A model generated the notes under the pieces. The model worked only from the letters and a program-made list of their open reading frames with translations. It was not told where the DNA came from and made no database searches. Shown piece by piece: positions 48,184 to 57,468 of a stretch of 64,000 nucleotides of DNA (its first letter is position 1; every line of letters starts with the position of its first letter). The position numbers were made by a program, and so were the translations under genes. The stretch is taken from NCBI RefSeq assembly GCF_052065695.1, contig NZ_JBQHTM010000009.1:21530-85529 (forward strand). The letters are read 5' to 3'. The DNA is from Intestinimonas sp052065695 (GTDB lineage: Bacteria > Bacillota > Clostridia > Oscillospirales > Oscillospiraceae).

Positions 48184-49629
48184 ATGAAACTGTATAATTC
48201 CGCGTCCCATACCCGGGAGGACTTTGTCCCCCACACCCCCGGCAAGGTGAGCATGTACACCTGCGGCCCCACCGTCTACCACTTCGCCCACATCGGCAAC
48301 CTGCGCAGCTACCTCATGGAGGACGTGCTGGAGAAGTTCCTCCGGTACGACGGCTATGACGTGACCCGGGTCATGAACATCACCGACGTGGGCCACCTGG
48401 CCTCCGACGCCGACACCGGCGAGGACAAGATGCTCAAGGGCGCCAAGCGGGAGCACAAGACCGTCATGGAGATCGCCCAGTTCTACACCGATGCTTTCTT
48501 CGCCGACTGTAAGAAGCTCAACATCAAGTACCCCGACGTGGTCCAGCCCGCCACCGGCATGATCGACAGCTATATCAAGGTCATCACCAAGCTGATGGAC
48601 ACCGGCTACGCCTACTTTGCCGGCGGCAACGTCTACTTTGACACCTCCAAGCTGGACCACTACTATGTCTTTAACGACCACGACGAAGAGGACCTGGCGG
48701 TGGGCGTCCGGGAGGGCGTGGAGGCCGACGAGAACAAGCGGAACAAGACCGACTTCGTCCTGTGGTTCACTAAGAGCAAGTTCGAGGACCAGGCCCTGAA
48801 GTGGGACTCTCCCTGGGGCGTGGGTTATCCCGGCTGGCACATCGAGTGCTCCTGCATCTCCATGAAGTACCTGGGGGAGTACCTGGACATCCACTGCGGC
48901 GGCGTGGACAACGCCTTCCCCCACCACACCAATGAGATTGCCCAGTCCGAGGCCTATCTTGGCCACCCCTGGTGCAAGTACTGGGTCCACATCGCACACC
49001 TGGACACCGCAGGAGGCAAGATGAGCAAGTCCAAGGGTGAGTTTACCACCGTCTCCACCCTGGAGGAGAAGGGCTACGACCCCCTGGTCTACCGCCTCTT
49101 CTGCCTCCAGTCCCACTACCGGAAGGCCCTGGTCTTCACCTACGAGAACCTGGACAACGCCAAGGCCGCCTATGAGAAGCTGGTGGGCCGGGTGGCCGCT
49201 CTCAAGCCGGAGGGCGCCGCCGACGAGGCCGCCATGGCCAAGTACGACACCGCCTTCCGGGAGGCCCTGGGCAACGACCTCAACACCTCCCTGGCCGTCA
49301 CCCGCCTCTACGACGTCCTCAAGGCCAAGGACCTGAGCGACGCCGACAAGGCCGCCCTGGTGGGGCGGTTCGACCAGGTGCTGGGTCTGGACCTTCTGGA
49401 GAAGGCGGAGGCCAAGCGTGCCGAGCAGGCCAAGGCCACCACCACCTCCGCCGGCGGCTACACCGTCACCGGTGAGGGGGACGCCGAGATCGACGCCCTG
49501 GTCCTCCGGCGGGGCGAGGCCAAGAAGGCCAAGAACTTCGCCGAGGCCGATGCCATCCGCGATGAGCTGAAGGCCAAGGGCATCGAGGTCACCGACGTGC
49601 CCGGCGGCGCCGTGTGGAAGCGGACCTGA
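48184..49629 (+). CDS. cysS: CysS, cysteinyl-tRNA synthetase
   Basis: A 481-residue class I synthetase: HIGH-like motif in CGPTVYHFAHIGNLRSYL, zinc ligands around GWHIECSCISMKYL, KMSKS motif GGKMSKSKGEF, and a C-terminal DALR-like helical domain. It charges tRNA-Cys with cysteine. Cotranscribed with cysE. Confidence 0.97.
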   Translation: MKLYNSASHTREDFVPHTPGKVSMYTCGPTVYHFAHIGNLRSYLMEDVLEKFLRYDGYDVTRVMNITDVGHLASDADTGEDKMLKGAKREHKTVMEIAQFYTDAFFADCKKLNIKYPDVVQPATGMIDSYIKVITKLMDTGYAYFAGGNVYFDTSKLDHYYVFNDHDEEDLAVGVREGVEADENKRNKTDFVLWFTKSKFEDQALKWDSPWGVGYPGWHIECSCISMKYLGEYLDIHCGGVDNAFPHHTNEIAQSEAYLGHPWCKYWVHIAHLDTAGGKMSKSKGEFTTVSTLEEKGYDPLVYRLFCLQSHYRKALVFTYENLDNAKAAYEKLVGRVAALKPEGAADEAAMAKYDTAFREALGNDLNTSLAVTRLYDVLKAKDLSDADKAALVGRFDQVLGLDLLEKAEAKRAEQAKATTTSAGGYTVTGEGDAEIDALVLRRGEAKKAKNFAEADAIRDELKAKGIEVTDVPGGAVWKRT

Positions 49630-49651
49630 GCCACCCGCCGGAACAGAACAG

Positions 49652-49694
49652 AAAAAGGCCCTGGCTTCACAGAATGTGAAGCCAGGGCTTTTTT
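49652..49694. terminator. bidirectional terminator after cysS
   Basis: AAAAAGGCCCTGGCTTCACA pairs with TGTGAAGCCAGGGCTTTTTT, GAA loop. Also serves the converging DUF4230 gene. Confidence 0.93.
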
Positions 49695-49703
49695 GCAGCC
49701 GCT

Positions 49704-50324
49704 TCAGCGGATGGTCCAGGTGTAGTCGCCGCTGCCGGGGAGGAGGGAGACAAAGGTCTCCACCGCACCACGGGCCTTTTCGGCGGCGTCGGTGAGCAGG
49801 CCCTCGTCGATGGCCTTCTGCTCCACCTCCGCCTTCTGGTCCCTGGTAAAGCCGGTGTAGTCCTCGATGGTGATGGGGTTGAAGATGTTGCGGGTCTCGT
49901 CAAAGACCTGGAGGCTGTCCTCCGGGATCTCGTGGGAGAGGATCTTGCTCTCCGGCAGGGTGATGGTCACGGCCTTCCGGAGCTCGTCCACGTCCACCTT
50001 AGCTCCGCTCAGGTCCACGCCGGCCTTGATGACGCCGTCGTAGGAGACGAGGAAGCTTTTGGTGGTAAAGGGCACCTTCCAGCCGTAGAAGTCCAGCTGA
50101 TTTTCAAATTTCCCCATGTTGGTGTAGTGGTACTCCACCGATACCAGCTCCTGTACCGACCGGAGCTGCTGGCCCAGCAGGTCGCTGGTGATGGTGGGCT
50201 GCTGTTCGCGGCCCCTCCAGAGGGCGCCCAGCCAGAAGGCCAGGAGCAGGAGAAGGACGGCTCCGGCCGCCCAAATGAGCTTGCGCTTCAGGCGAAAAAA
50301 GATGTGGGTCTTGGTCTCTGCCAC
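49704..50324 (-). CDS. DUF4230 domain protein
   Basis: A 206-residue protein with an N-terminal membrane anchor (about 14-36) and an outside DUF4230-like domain (LQSVQELVSVEYHYTNM-type segment: RSVQELVSVEYHYTNMGKFE, VSYDGVIKAGVDLSG, VTITLPESKILSHEI). The family is common in Firmicutes and Bacteroidetes and has no known function. Confidence 0.82.
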   Translation of the reverse strand: MAETKTHIFFRLKRKLIWAAGAVLLLLLAFWLGALWRGREQQPTITSDLLGQQLRSVQELVSVEYHYTNMGKFENQLDFYGWKVPFTTKSFLVSYDGVIKAGVDLSGAKVDVDELRKAVTITLPESKILSHEIPEDSLQVFDETRNIFNPITIEDYTGFTRDQKAEVEQKAIDEGLLTDAAEKARGAVETFVSLLPGSGDYTWTIR

Positions 50325-50401
50325 AGGGTGATTCCCCCTTTCTTCCGCATATCATAGCGGAAAACAGGGAAAAATGCAAGCCCAACGGGAAAGTCGGCGA
50401 A

Positions 50402-50445
50402 AAAGGACGACAGCCGCCCGGGCCGGTGGGCCGGGGCGGCTGCCG
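50402..50445 (-). terminator. terminator of the small gene at 50449
   Basis: On the minus strand, a GC-rich hairpin (CAGCCGCCC and GGGCGGCTG, with inner CCGGCC pairing) followed by TCGTCCTTTTT. Confidence 0.75.
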
Positions 50446-50448
50446 CTG

Positions 50449-50631
50449 TCAGGGGTGGTCCTGCCGCCCCATCAGGGCGGAGGCATGGCTGCGCAGGTCG
50501 GAAAGGGTGTTGATCTGCTTCATCCGCCCACTGAGCCGGGACTGAATGTCCTCGGGCAGGGCGTGGAGGTAGGCGTCCGCCTCCGGGTCGTGGCGGCACA
50601 GGGCGTAGAGATCGGCATAATCCCGCCGCAT
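50449..50631 (-). CDS. small hypothetical helical protein
   Basis: A 60-residue protein (MRRDYADLYALCRHDPEADAYLHALPEDIQSRLSGR) with GAGGTGATG upstream as a possible ribosome site and its own terminator behind it. The pattern, a YxxL-P-A-Y-LP helix pair followed by an RMKQINTLSDLRSHA helix, is seen in small conserved Clostridia proteins. No function known. Confidence 0.55.
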   Translation of the reverse strand: MRRDYADLYALCRHDPEADAYLHALPEDIQSRLSGRMKQINTLSDLRSHASALMGRQDHP

Positions 50632-50687
50632 GGGGCATCACCTCGACGTTAGGTTACCCCGCCCCGCCGCCAGTGACCCCAGGAAGA

Positions 50688-51872
50688 TCATCCCTGCCAG
50701 GCCAGCCCCTCCAGGGCGGACCGGGCCAGTAGGGCGGCGTCCACGGCCAGGGCGTCGTCGTCGGTGCGGAATTTGGGGCTGTGCCAGCCGGCGTTCTCCC
50801 GGTCCGGGAAGCCGGAGCCCAGCCAATAGAAGAAGTAGGGAACCTCCCGGCCAAACTCGGGAAAATCCTCCGAGCTCATCTCCGGGGCCGTGCCCACGAT
50901 GTTTTCCTCACCCAGAACGGCGGCCGCCGCCCGCCGGGCCAGGGCGGTCATGGCGGGGGAGTTGGAGAGCAGGGGGGCGGCTTCCTGACAGTCGAAGTCA
51001 CAGCCACAGCCATAGGCGGCGGCGATGTCCCGGCTGAACTTCTCCACCCGGCCTTGGGCCATCATCCGGGTCTCGTGGGAGAAGGCCCGGATGCTCCCCG
51101 TCATGGTGAGAAGGTCGGGGGCGAAGTTCTCCGGCGTGCCGGCGTGGATAGAGCACACGGCGCACACCAGAGGGTCCTCCGGGGCGCTGTTGCGGCTGAC
51201 CACCGACTGGATGGCCTGGATAATGGCCGCCGCTGGCACGATAACGTCCACGCACTTCTGGGGGGTGCCGCCGTGGCCGGTGACCCCGTGGAGGACGATG
51301 GTGAAGTTGGCCTTCTCCGACATGAGGGGACCCTCCTGGACGGCCACCTTTCCGGCGGGGATCTGGGGCCGGTTGTGGACCCCAAAAACGCAGACCGGCT
51401 TGGAGGGGAGCTTTTCCCACAGACCGTTGGAGAGCATGGCCCGGGCACCGCCGGTGGTCTCCTCGGCGGGCTGGAAGAGGAAGACCACGTTTCCGGCCAG
51501 CGTCTCACGCGTGGCAGAGAGAAGGCGGGCGGCGCCGTAGAGCCCGGCGGTGTGGAAGTCGTGGCCGCAGGCGTGCATAACGCCGGATACCTCCGGCACG
51601 ACTTCACCCTCCTCTGGTGTCTCCTGGACGATAGCGTCGATGTCGGCCCGAAGGGCCACGGTGGGTCCTGGTTTTCCACCACGGAGCAGGGCGGCACAGC
51701 CAGTTTCCATGTTCAGGTCGATGAGCTCCAGCCCCAGAGCCGTTAGCTTTTCCTTCAGAAGAGCGGTAGTGCGCGTCTCCCGCCAGCTCAATTCCGGGTG
51801 GCGGTGGAGGTCGTCTTTGAGCTGCTTGAGCGCCGGCAGGAATGACTGAGCCTGTTTCAACAAGCTATCCAT
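50688..51872 (-). CDS. M20 family amidohydrolase / peptidase
   Basis: A 394-residue metal-dependent hydrolase of the M20D type. The metal ligands are in MHACGHDFHTAGLYGAARLL, with QPAEETTGGARAM and the C-terminal GTAPEMSSEDFPEFGREVPYFFYWLGSG. The family includes N-acyl-amino-acid amidohydrolases and hippurate hydrolases. Single gene, transcribed away from the MATE gene. Confidence 0.93.
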   Translation of the reverse strand: MDSLLKQAQSFLPALKQLKDDLHRHPELSWRETRTTALLKEKLTALGLELIDLNMETGCAALLRGGKPGPTVALRADIDAIVQETPEEGEVVPEVSGVMHACGHDFHTAGLYGAARLLSATRETLAGNVVFLFQPAEETTGGARAMLSNGLWEKLPSKPVCVFGVHNRPQIPAGKVAVQEGPLMSEKANFTIVLHGVTGHGGTPQKCVDVIVPAAAIIQAIQSVVSRNSAPEDPLVCAVCSIHAGTPENFAPDLLTMTGSIRAFSHETRMMAQGRVEKFSRDIAAAYGCGCDFDCQEAAPLLSNSPAMTALARRAAAAVLGEENIVGTAPEMSSEDFPEFGREVPYFFYWLGSGFPDRENAGWHSPKFRTDDDALAVDAALLARSALEGLAWQG

Positions 51873-51936
51873 AGCAATCTGTCCCTCATTTCACGGTGTT
51901 GTGTCGGAAGAAACAACAATTCCGAGGCATCACCGG

Positions 51937-51965
51937 TTGTTTTCGGCGGAGATCTGTATTATAAT
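51937..51965 (+). promoter_or_regulatory. promoter for the MATE exporter gene
   Basis: TTGTTT 51937-51942, a 17-nt spacer, TATAAT 51960-51965. Confidence 0.7.
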
Positions 51966-52054
51966 AATACATCGTTCACCGAACGGGTTCTGGTGTGGGT
52001 ACCCGCCTATAGTATAGTCCCTGTCATTTTAAATCACAAGGAGGAGACGCCGGG

Positions 52055-53425
52055 ATGGCACAACAGCAGAATGATTTTTCCAAAGGAAGCATACCCAAGA
52101 CCATCCTGACCTTGGCGGCTCCCATGACACTGGCACAGCTCATCAATGTTCTATACAGCGTGGTGGATCGGATGTACTTAGGGCGTCTGCCCGGCCATTT
52201 GGCCCTTACCGGCCTGGGACTCACCATGCCTATCATCTCTATTCTTATGGGCTTTGCCAATCTCTGCGGCATGGGTGGCGCCCCTCTGTGCTCCATCTAT
52301 CGGGGCAAGGGGGAGAACGAAGAGGCCGAGTATGTGATGGGCAACTCCTTCACCCTGCTTATTATTTTGGGTGTCCTGGCTACGCTGGGCTGCCTGCTGG
52401 TGAAGAAACCCATGCTCTACCTCTTCGGTGCCAGTGACGCCACCTTCCCCTATGCCGATGCCTACCTCACCATCTATCTCATGGGAACCCTCTTCGTAAT
52501 GATCAGTTTGGGCCTCAACCCCTTCATCAACTCCCAGGGTTTTGCCAAGATCGGCATGATGACAGTAGGCTTGGGTGCCGTTGTGAACATCGTGTTGGAC
52601 CCGGTCTTTATCTTTGTGATGGACATGGGGGTCCAGGGAGCGGCCCTGGCCACTATCCTGGCCCAGGGGTGTTCTGCAGTGTGGGTGCTCCGCTTCCTCA
52701 CCGGAAAGAAGGCCATCCTGCGTCTGCGCCTGAGCCGGATGCCCCTGACACTTCAGCGGGTGAAAAAGATCCTCTCTCTGGGTCTGGCCGGATTCTTCGT
52801 CAACCTCACCAACAGCCTTGTTCAGGTGGTGTGCAACGCCACCCTTCAGACCTGGGGCGGCGACCTCTATGTGGGCGCCATGACCATCGTTAACTCGATC
52901 CGCGAAGTGGTATGCATGCCCCTCACCGGTGTGACCAATGGTGCCCAGCCGGTGCTGGGCTTCAACTACGGCGGCGGCCTGTACCGCCGCGTCCGGCAGG
53001 GCATCCGCTTCTCCGCCGCTGTGGTGGTCATCTACTCCATCTTGGCCTGGGCGGTCATCATGCTCTTCCCGGAGCTCCTGATCCGGCTTTTCACTACGGA
53101 GGACGAGCTGGTTCGGGTAGGGGTGCCCGCTCTGCGTACTTATTTCTCGCTCTTTATGTTCATGTCCTTACAGCTAGCGGGGCAATCCATTTTCACCGCT
53201 CTGGGGCGGGCCAAAAACGCAATCTTTTTCTCCCTTCTCCGCAAGGCCTTCATCAATGCCCCGCTCACTCTGCTGCTGCCCTATGTCTTTGGCACCAACG
53301 GCGTATTCATTGCCGAGGCCGCCTCGCAGTTCCTGGGAGGGCTGGCCTGCTTCACCACCATGTACTTTGTGGTCTACCGGCCTATGGGCCGGCTGGAGGC
53401 TGCGGAAACGAGCGCCTCAACATAA
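52055..53425 (+). CDS. MATE family efflux transporter
   Basis: A 456-residue membrane protein with about 12 helices in two halves; the start is MAQQQNDFSKGSIPKTILTLAAPMTLAQLINVLYSVVDRMYLG. Both halves carry MATE features (VDRMYLGRLPG, and GFNYGGGLYRRVRQG). It exports drugs or metabolites using a sodium or proton gradient. ATG 52055 follows AAGGAGGAG. Terminator directly behind. Confidence 0.94.
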   Translation: MAQQQNDFSKGSIPKTILTLAAPMTLAQLINVLYSVVDRMYLGRLPGHLALTGLGLTMPIISILMGFANLCGMGGAPLCSIYRGKGENEEAEYVMGNSFTLLIILGVLATLGCLLVKKPMLYLFGASDATFPYADAYLTIYLMGTLFVMISLGLNPFINSQGFAKIGMMTVGLGAVVNIVLDPVFIFVMDMGVQGAALATILAQGCSAVWVLRFLTGKKAILRLRLSRMPLTLQRVKKILSLGLAGFFVNLTNSLVQVVCNATLQTWGGDLYVGAMTIVNSIREVVCMPLTGVTNGAQPVLGFNYGGGLYRRVRQGIRFSAAVVVIYSILAWAVIMLFPELLIRLFTTEDELVRVGVPALRTYFSLFMFMSLQLAGQSIFTALGRAKNAIFFSLLRKAFINAPLTLLLPYVFGTNGVFIAEAASQFLGGLACFTTMYFVVYRPMGRLEAAETSAST

Positions 53426-53429
53426 GATG

Positions 53430-53469
53430 AAACAAACGGCTGCCCGATACCGGGCAGCCGTTTGTTTTA
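53430..53469. terminator. terminator after the MATE gene
   Basis: AAACAAACGGCTGCCCG pairs with CGGGCAGCCGTTTGTTTT across ATAC. Confidence 0.92.
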
Positions 53470-53591
53470 TCTGTGTGCAGATGATGGAGACAGGTATGAG
53501 CGGGGCGGCAGGAAAAAGGTCCTGAATGCCGCTTCTGCCGGGAAAATCTTTCACAGCTGCGCATAGGATAGGAAAAAGAGGGGGGAGGGAT

Positions 53592-54152
53592 ATGGAGCGG
53601 CGGTACACGCTGGAGGGCGGCGGTAGTCTGACCGTGCGGGCGGATGAGCTCCGGGCGGTGCTGACGGCGGAGCGGGCATCGGACAGCCGGGGGCTTTACA
53701 AGGCCTATCTCCGGGGGCCCACCGGCCGGGCGCTGCTGGGTACTTTGGCACCGGAGAACGGACAGCTCCGGGTCAGACGTACCCTGACCCTAGACACCCT
53801 GGAGCGGCAGGGAGCCTGGCCGCCGGTGGGGGGAGAGCTGGAACTGGCCTTTGCCTTCGGGAGGGAGAAGGCGCCCTCCGGATGGAGCTGGATGGAACCG
53901 GAGAAGCTGACGTTCGGAGAAGAGACCCTCCGGGCCATGGCGGTCCGGCAGGGGCGGGCCCTCTTCCAACCCATGGACGGGGGGTTCCGGCTGGCCTATC
54001 CCTTCTCCTGTGCCCGGCCCTTTCCTCTGCCGGGGCTTTTCTGCCTGGCCAGACTGGGCATGATAGAGGGAGAACGCCACATCTGCTTTCAGTTTGACCG
54101 GAAGGGCTGGCCCATTCTACCGGATGGAGGACGGGGAACGGGTGTTTGTTGA
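53592..54152 (+). CDS. hypothetical protein
   Basis: ATG 53592 (MERRYTLEGGGSLTVRADELRAVLTAER) with GGGGGAGG upstream. A 186-residue protein without membrane segments. The alternating strand pattern (GLYKAYLRGPTGRALLGTLAPENGQLRVRRTLTLDTL) is typical of a small beta-rich protein seen in Oscillospiraceae. I do not recognise a function. Confidence 0.6.
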   Translation: MERRYTLEGGGSLTVRADELRAVLTAERASDSRGLYKAYLRGPTGRALLGTLAPENGQLRVRRTLTLDTLERQGAWPPVGGELELAFAFGREKAPSGWSWMEPEKLTFGEETLRAMAVRQGRALFQPMDGGFRLAYPFSCARPFPLPGLFCLARLGMIEGERHICFQFDRKGWPILPDGGRGTGVC

Positions 54153-54289
54153 CCGCCCGGCGGCACTGTGATACACTGTAAAAGAATACCGCTTCGGAGC
54201 GGACGAGAATCTGCTGCCCTCCGGAGCCGGGCGATGAGAGCCATGGACAGGCTCCGTGCCCATCCTGAACAGATACGGAGAAGAGATAC

Positions 54290-54691
54290 ATGACCGATTA
54301 TTTCCACTTGCATGCAACACCTGACGAGATCCGGGCAATCAGCAGTCTGGGCCTTGCGCATCTGGGCGACTGCGTCTTCGAGCTGATGGTACGCTCCTGG
54401 CTGGTGCTCCGCGGGAAGGCCACCTCCCGGGGACTCCACAAGGCCACTGTCCACTTTGTGGCGGCTCCCGCCCAGGCGGCCATGGCCAAAAAGCTGGAGG
54501 GTGTCCTCACCGAGGAGGAGCAGGACGTGTTTCGTCGGGGCCGGAACACCAGTCCCCACACCATTCCCAAGGCGGCCAGCCGGGAGGAGTACCAGACGGC
54601 CACCGCCCTGGAGGCCCTCTTCGGCTACCTCTATCTCCAGGGGCGGACGGACCGGCTCAACGAGCTGTTTACCCTGATGATGGAGGAGTGA
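54290..54691 (+). CDS. mrnC: MrnC, mini-ribonuclease III
   Basis: A 133-residue protein made of the RNase III catalytic domain without the double-stranded RNA-binding domain: LAHLGDCVFELMVRSWLV at 18-35 and later EYQTATALEALFGYLYLQGR, which holds the metal ligands. It matures 23S rRNA in Gram-positives. It is followed by the rqcH gene after 6 bp. Confidence 0.9.
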   Translation: MTDYFHLHATPDEIRAISSLGLAHLGDCVFELMVRSWLVLRGKATSRGLHKATVHFVAAPAQAAMAKKLEGVLTEEEQDVFRRGRNTSPHTIPKAASREEYQTATALEALFGYLYLQGRTDRLNELFTLMMEE

Positions 54692-54697
54692 CGCGGC

Positions 54698-56329
54698 ATG
54701 GCATTGGATGCGATTTGCCTGACGGCAGTGCTGGAGGAGCTTAGAAAGGTGCTGGAGGGCGGACGGATCGATAAGGTCTATCAGCCCAGCCGGGACGAGA
54801 TTGTCCTGGCTGTCCGGGGCGCGGGAGCAAATGTGAAGCTCCTTCTCTCCGCCAGCCCCAACGGTCCCCGGCTGCACCTGACCAAGGAGGTCCGGGAGAA
54901 CCCAGCCCAGCCCCCCATGTTCTGTATGCTTCTGCGCAAGCACCTCACCGGCGCACGGTTCCTCCGGCTGGAGCAGCCGGAGCTGGAGCGCATCGTGTTG
55001 CTGCGGCTGGAATCCACCGACGAGCTGGGGGACAAGGTCGGCCGCACTCTGGTGCTGGAGGCCATGGGCCGCCGGGCCAACCTCATTCTGCTGGACGGCG
55101 AGGACCGGATCATCGACTGTGTCCGCCGGGTAGAGGGAGATGTGGCCACCGGCCAGCGGGGCGTCATGCCCGGCCTCCTCTACCGGCTCCCAGACCCCAG
55201 GCCGGGGCTGCCCCCGCTGCTGGAGCGGGAGCTGGATTTCCGATCCAACGGTGTGAGCCGGGGGGAGAGTTTAGCGGAGAAGCTGGAGCGTCTCAAGGAG
55301 GCGGTGGGCCCCGAGGGCTATGTGCCCTATGGCCTTGTGCGGGAGGACAAGCTGGTGGACTTCACCTTCCTCCCCATCCTCCAGTACGGGCCGAGTACGG
55401 AGCTCCGGCGCCATGAGAGCTTTTCCAAGCTCCTGGACGACTTTTATGCCAGTCGGGCCACAGCGGAGAAGGTGGGCCAGCGGGGCGCCGACCTCCAGAA
55501 GGCGGTGAGCCGGGTCCGGGACCGGGTGGCCAGGCGTGTGGCCCAGCAGGAGCTGGAGCGGGAGGCTACCAAGGACCGGGAGCGGAAGCGGGAGCTGGGG
55601 GATATCCTCACCTCCAACCTCTACGCCCTCAGTAAGGGCATGGGGACGGTGCGCCTTACCGACTACTACGACCCCGAGGGCCGGGAGGTGGATATCCCCC
55701 TGGACCCTCTTCTCACCCCACAGCAGAACGCCGCCAAGTACTATAAGGAGTACAACAAGGCCAAGACGGCCGAGGTGGTGCTGGGGGAGCAGATTGAGAA
55801 GGGGCGGCGGGAGCTGGAGTACCTGGACAGCGTGCTGGAGGCCATCACCCTGGCCGAGGGCGAGCGGGACCTGGCGGAGATTCGCCAGGAGCTCACCGAC
55901 ACCGGCTACCTCCGCCGGGGCGCCAAGGCGGCCAAGCGGATGAAGGTGGCGGCCAAGCCCATGGAGTTCCGCTCCACCGCCGGACTGCGGATCTCAGTGG
56001 GTAAGAACAATATCCAGAATGATCTCCTCACTGCCAAACAGGCGGGAAAGGGGGATCTGTGGCTCCACACCCAGAAGATCCACGGCTCCCACGTGATCTT
56101 GTGGACTGAGGGACGGACTCCAGACGCCGGGAGCATCGAGGAGGCGGCCAAGCTGGCAGCCTGGTTCTCCCAGGCCCGGGACGGGAAAAAGGTGCCGGTG
56201 GATTACACTCCGGTGAAGTATGTAAAAAAGCCTGCCGGGGCAAAGCCGGGCATGGTGGTCTACACCACCTACCAGACCGCTTATGTGGACCCGGACGGGG
56301 AGCTGGCCAAGCGGCTGCGAGTAAAATAA
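54698..56329 (+). CDS. rqcH: RqcH / NFACT family protein
   Basis: A 543-residue protein with NFACT-N domain (MALDAICLTAVLEELRKVLEGGRIDKVYQP), middle coiled-coil region (about 250-400, many Glu and Arg) and NFACT-R domain (GLRISVGKNNIQNDLLTAKQAGKGDLWLHTQKIHGSHVIL). The bacterial RqcH adds alanine tails to stalled nascent chains on the large ribosomal subunit. Formerly annotated fibronectin-binding protein. It has normal length. Confidence 0.93.
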   Translation: MALDAICLTAVLEELRKVLEGGRIDKVYQPSRDEIVLAVRGAGANVKLLLSASPNGPRLHLTKEVRENPAQPPMFCMLLRKHLTGARFLRLEQPELERIVLLRLESTDELGDKVGRTLVLEAMGRRANLILLDGEDRIIDCVRRVEGDVATGQRGVMPGLLYRLPDPRPGLPPLLERELDFRSNGVSRGESLAEKLERLKEAVGPEGYVPYGLVREDKLVDFTFLPILQYGPSTELRRHESFSKLLDDFYASRATAEKVGQRGADLQKAVSRVRDRVARRVAQQELEREATKDRERKRELGDILTSNLYALSKGMGTVRLTDYYDPEGREVDIPLDPLLTPQQNAAKYYKEYNKAKTAEVVLGEQIEKGRRELEYLDSVLEAITLAEGERDLAEIRQELTDTGYLRRGAKAAKRMKVAAKPMEFRSTAGLRISVGKNNIQNDLLTAKQAGKGDLWLHTQKIHGSHVILWTEGRTPDAGSIEEAAKLAAWFSQARDGKKVPVDYTPVKYVKKPAGAKPGMVVYTTYQTAYVDPDGELAKRLRVK

Positions 56330-56360
56330 AAAAGGCGGAAAAACGGGAGGCGTATGTGAT

Positions 56361-56684
56361 ATGAAATGGGTCTGTTGGGAGTGCGGCCACGAAAACCACT
56401 ATCATTTTATTAAAGCTGTGCAAGACAAGTGCCCTCAGTGCGGCGCACAGCTGAAGATCAGCCAGGCTCCGCTGGCCAGCTCCAGCAACATCGCCGGATT
56501 TTTGCTGATGTTCGGCGGTGTGTTCTGGGGCTATGACAATCTGGTGGACAAGTATATGAGCTTTACCACCTTTGGCATCCTTGCGGTGCTCTTTGCCCTT
56601 GTGGTGGGGGTCCTCATGGTGCTGCTGGGGTTGTCCCTCTATAACCGGGCGGCCAGGGATCACAGGGAGGGGGAGCGGCTCTGA
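56361..56684 (+). CDS. zinc-ribbon membrane protein
   Basis: A 107-residue protein with CWEC and CPQC zinc-ribbon pairs at about 5-30 and two membrane segments (IAGFLLMFGGVFWG, FGILAVLFALVVGVLMVLLGLSLY). Its last base overlaps the start of the response regulator. Function unknown; third zinc-ribbon membrane protein in the window. Confidence 0.7.
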   Translation: MKWVCWECGHENHYHFIKAVQDKCPQCGAQLKISQAPLASSSNIAGFLLMFGGVFWGYDNLVDKYMSFTTFGILAVLFALVVGVLMVLLGLSLYNRAARDHREGERL

Positions 56685-57373
56685 TGGAGACCTGCCACAT
56701 CCTGGTGGTAGAGGACGACCAGGACATCAACCGGCTCCTGTGCCGCATCCTCGCCGATGGTGGCTATGACGTACGTCCGGCCTTTTCCGGCAGCGAGGCG
56801 GTGCTGTGGGCGGAACAGTATGACTACGACCTGGTGCTGCTGGACCTGATGCTGCCGGGGATCACCGGTGAGGAGTTCATCGCCCGGATGCGGAAGAAGC
56901 GCACTATGCCTATTATCGTCCTCTCGGCCAAGGCTGGACTGGAGGACCGGGTGAACGTGCTGCGGCTGGGTGCCGACGACTTTATTCCCAAGCCCTTTGA
57001 CAACGCCGAGGTCCTGGCCCGGGTGGAGGCACAGCTCCGCCGGTACAAGCAGTTTTCAGCGCCCGGCGGCGGCCAGGTGCTGCGCTGCGGGGATCTGGAG
57101 CTGGACCGGGAGGCCATCCGGGTCACCGCCGGAGGGAGAGAGGTGACCCTCACCGCCCGGGAGTTCGAGATCCTCGCCCTTCTCATGTCCCATCCCAGGA
57201 AGGTCTTTACCCGGGAGCAGCTCTATGAGAGCGCCTGGGGCGGGGAATATATGGGGGATGACAACACCGTGAACGTACACATCTCCAACTTGCGCTCCAA
57301 GCTCTCCAAGGTATCGGACCAGGAGTATATCAAGACGGTGTGGGGCATCGGCTTCAAGATGAACGTGGAGTGA
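56684..57373 (+). CDS. OmpR-family response regulator of an ABC module
   Basis: A 229-residue regulator: receiver with D in LVLLDLMLPGI near 51 and K in IPKPFDNAE near 101, then an OmpR-type winged helix (EFEILALLMSHPRKVFTREQLYESAWG). It is followed by an ABC ATPase, two permeases and a histidine kinase, the layout of peptide-antibiotic sensing and immunity modules. Confidence 0.94.
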   Translation: METCHILVVEDDQDINRLLCRILADGGYDVRPAFSGSEAVLWAEQYDYDLVLLDLMLPGITGEEFIARMRKKRTMPIIVLSAKAGLEDRVNVLRLGADDFIPKPFDNAEVLARVEAQLRRYKQFSAPGGGQVLRCGDLELDREAIRVTAGGREVTLTAREFEILALLMSHPRKVFTREQLYESAWGGEYMGDDNTVNVHISNLRSKLSKVSDQEYIKTVWGIGFKMNVE

Positions 57374-57468
57374 GGATGGATTTAATCTTTTCTTCACCTT
57401 TGCTTTATGCAGGCTTGCTGCCTTTCCGCTATGATGGAACCAAGATCAAAAGGAAAGGCTGATGCCAG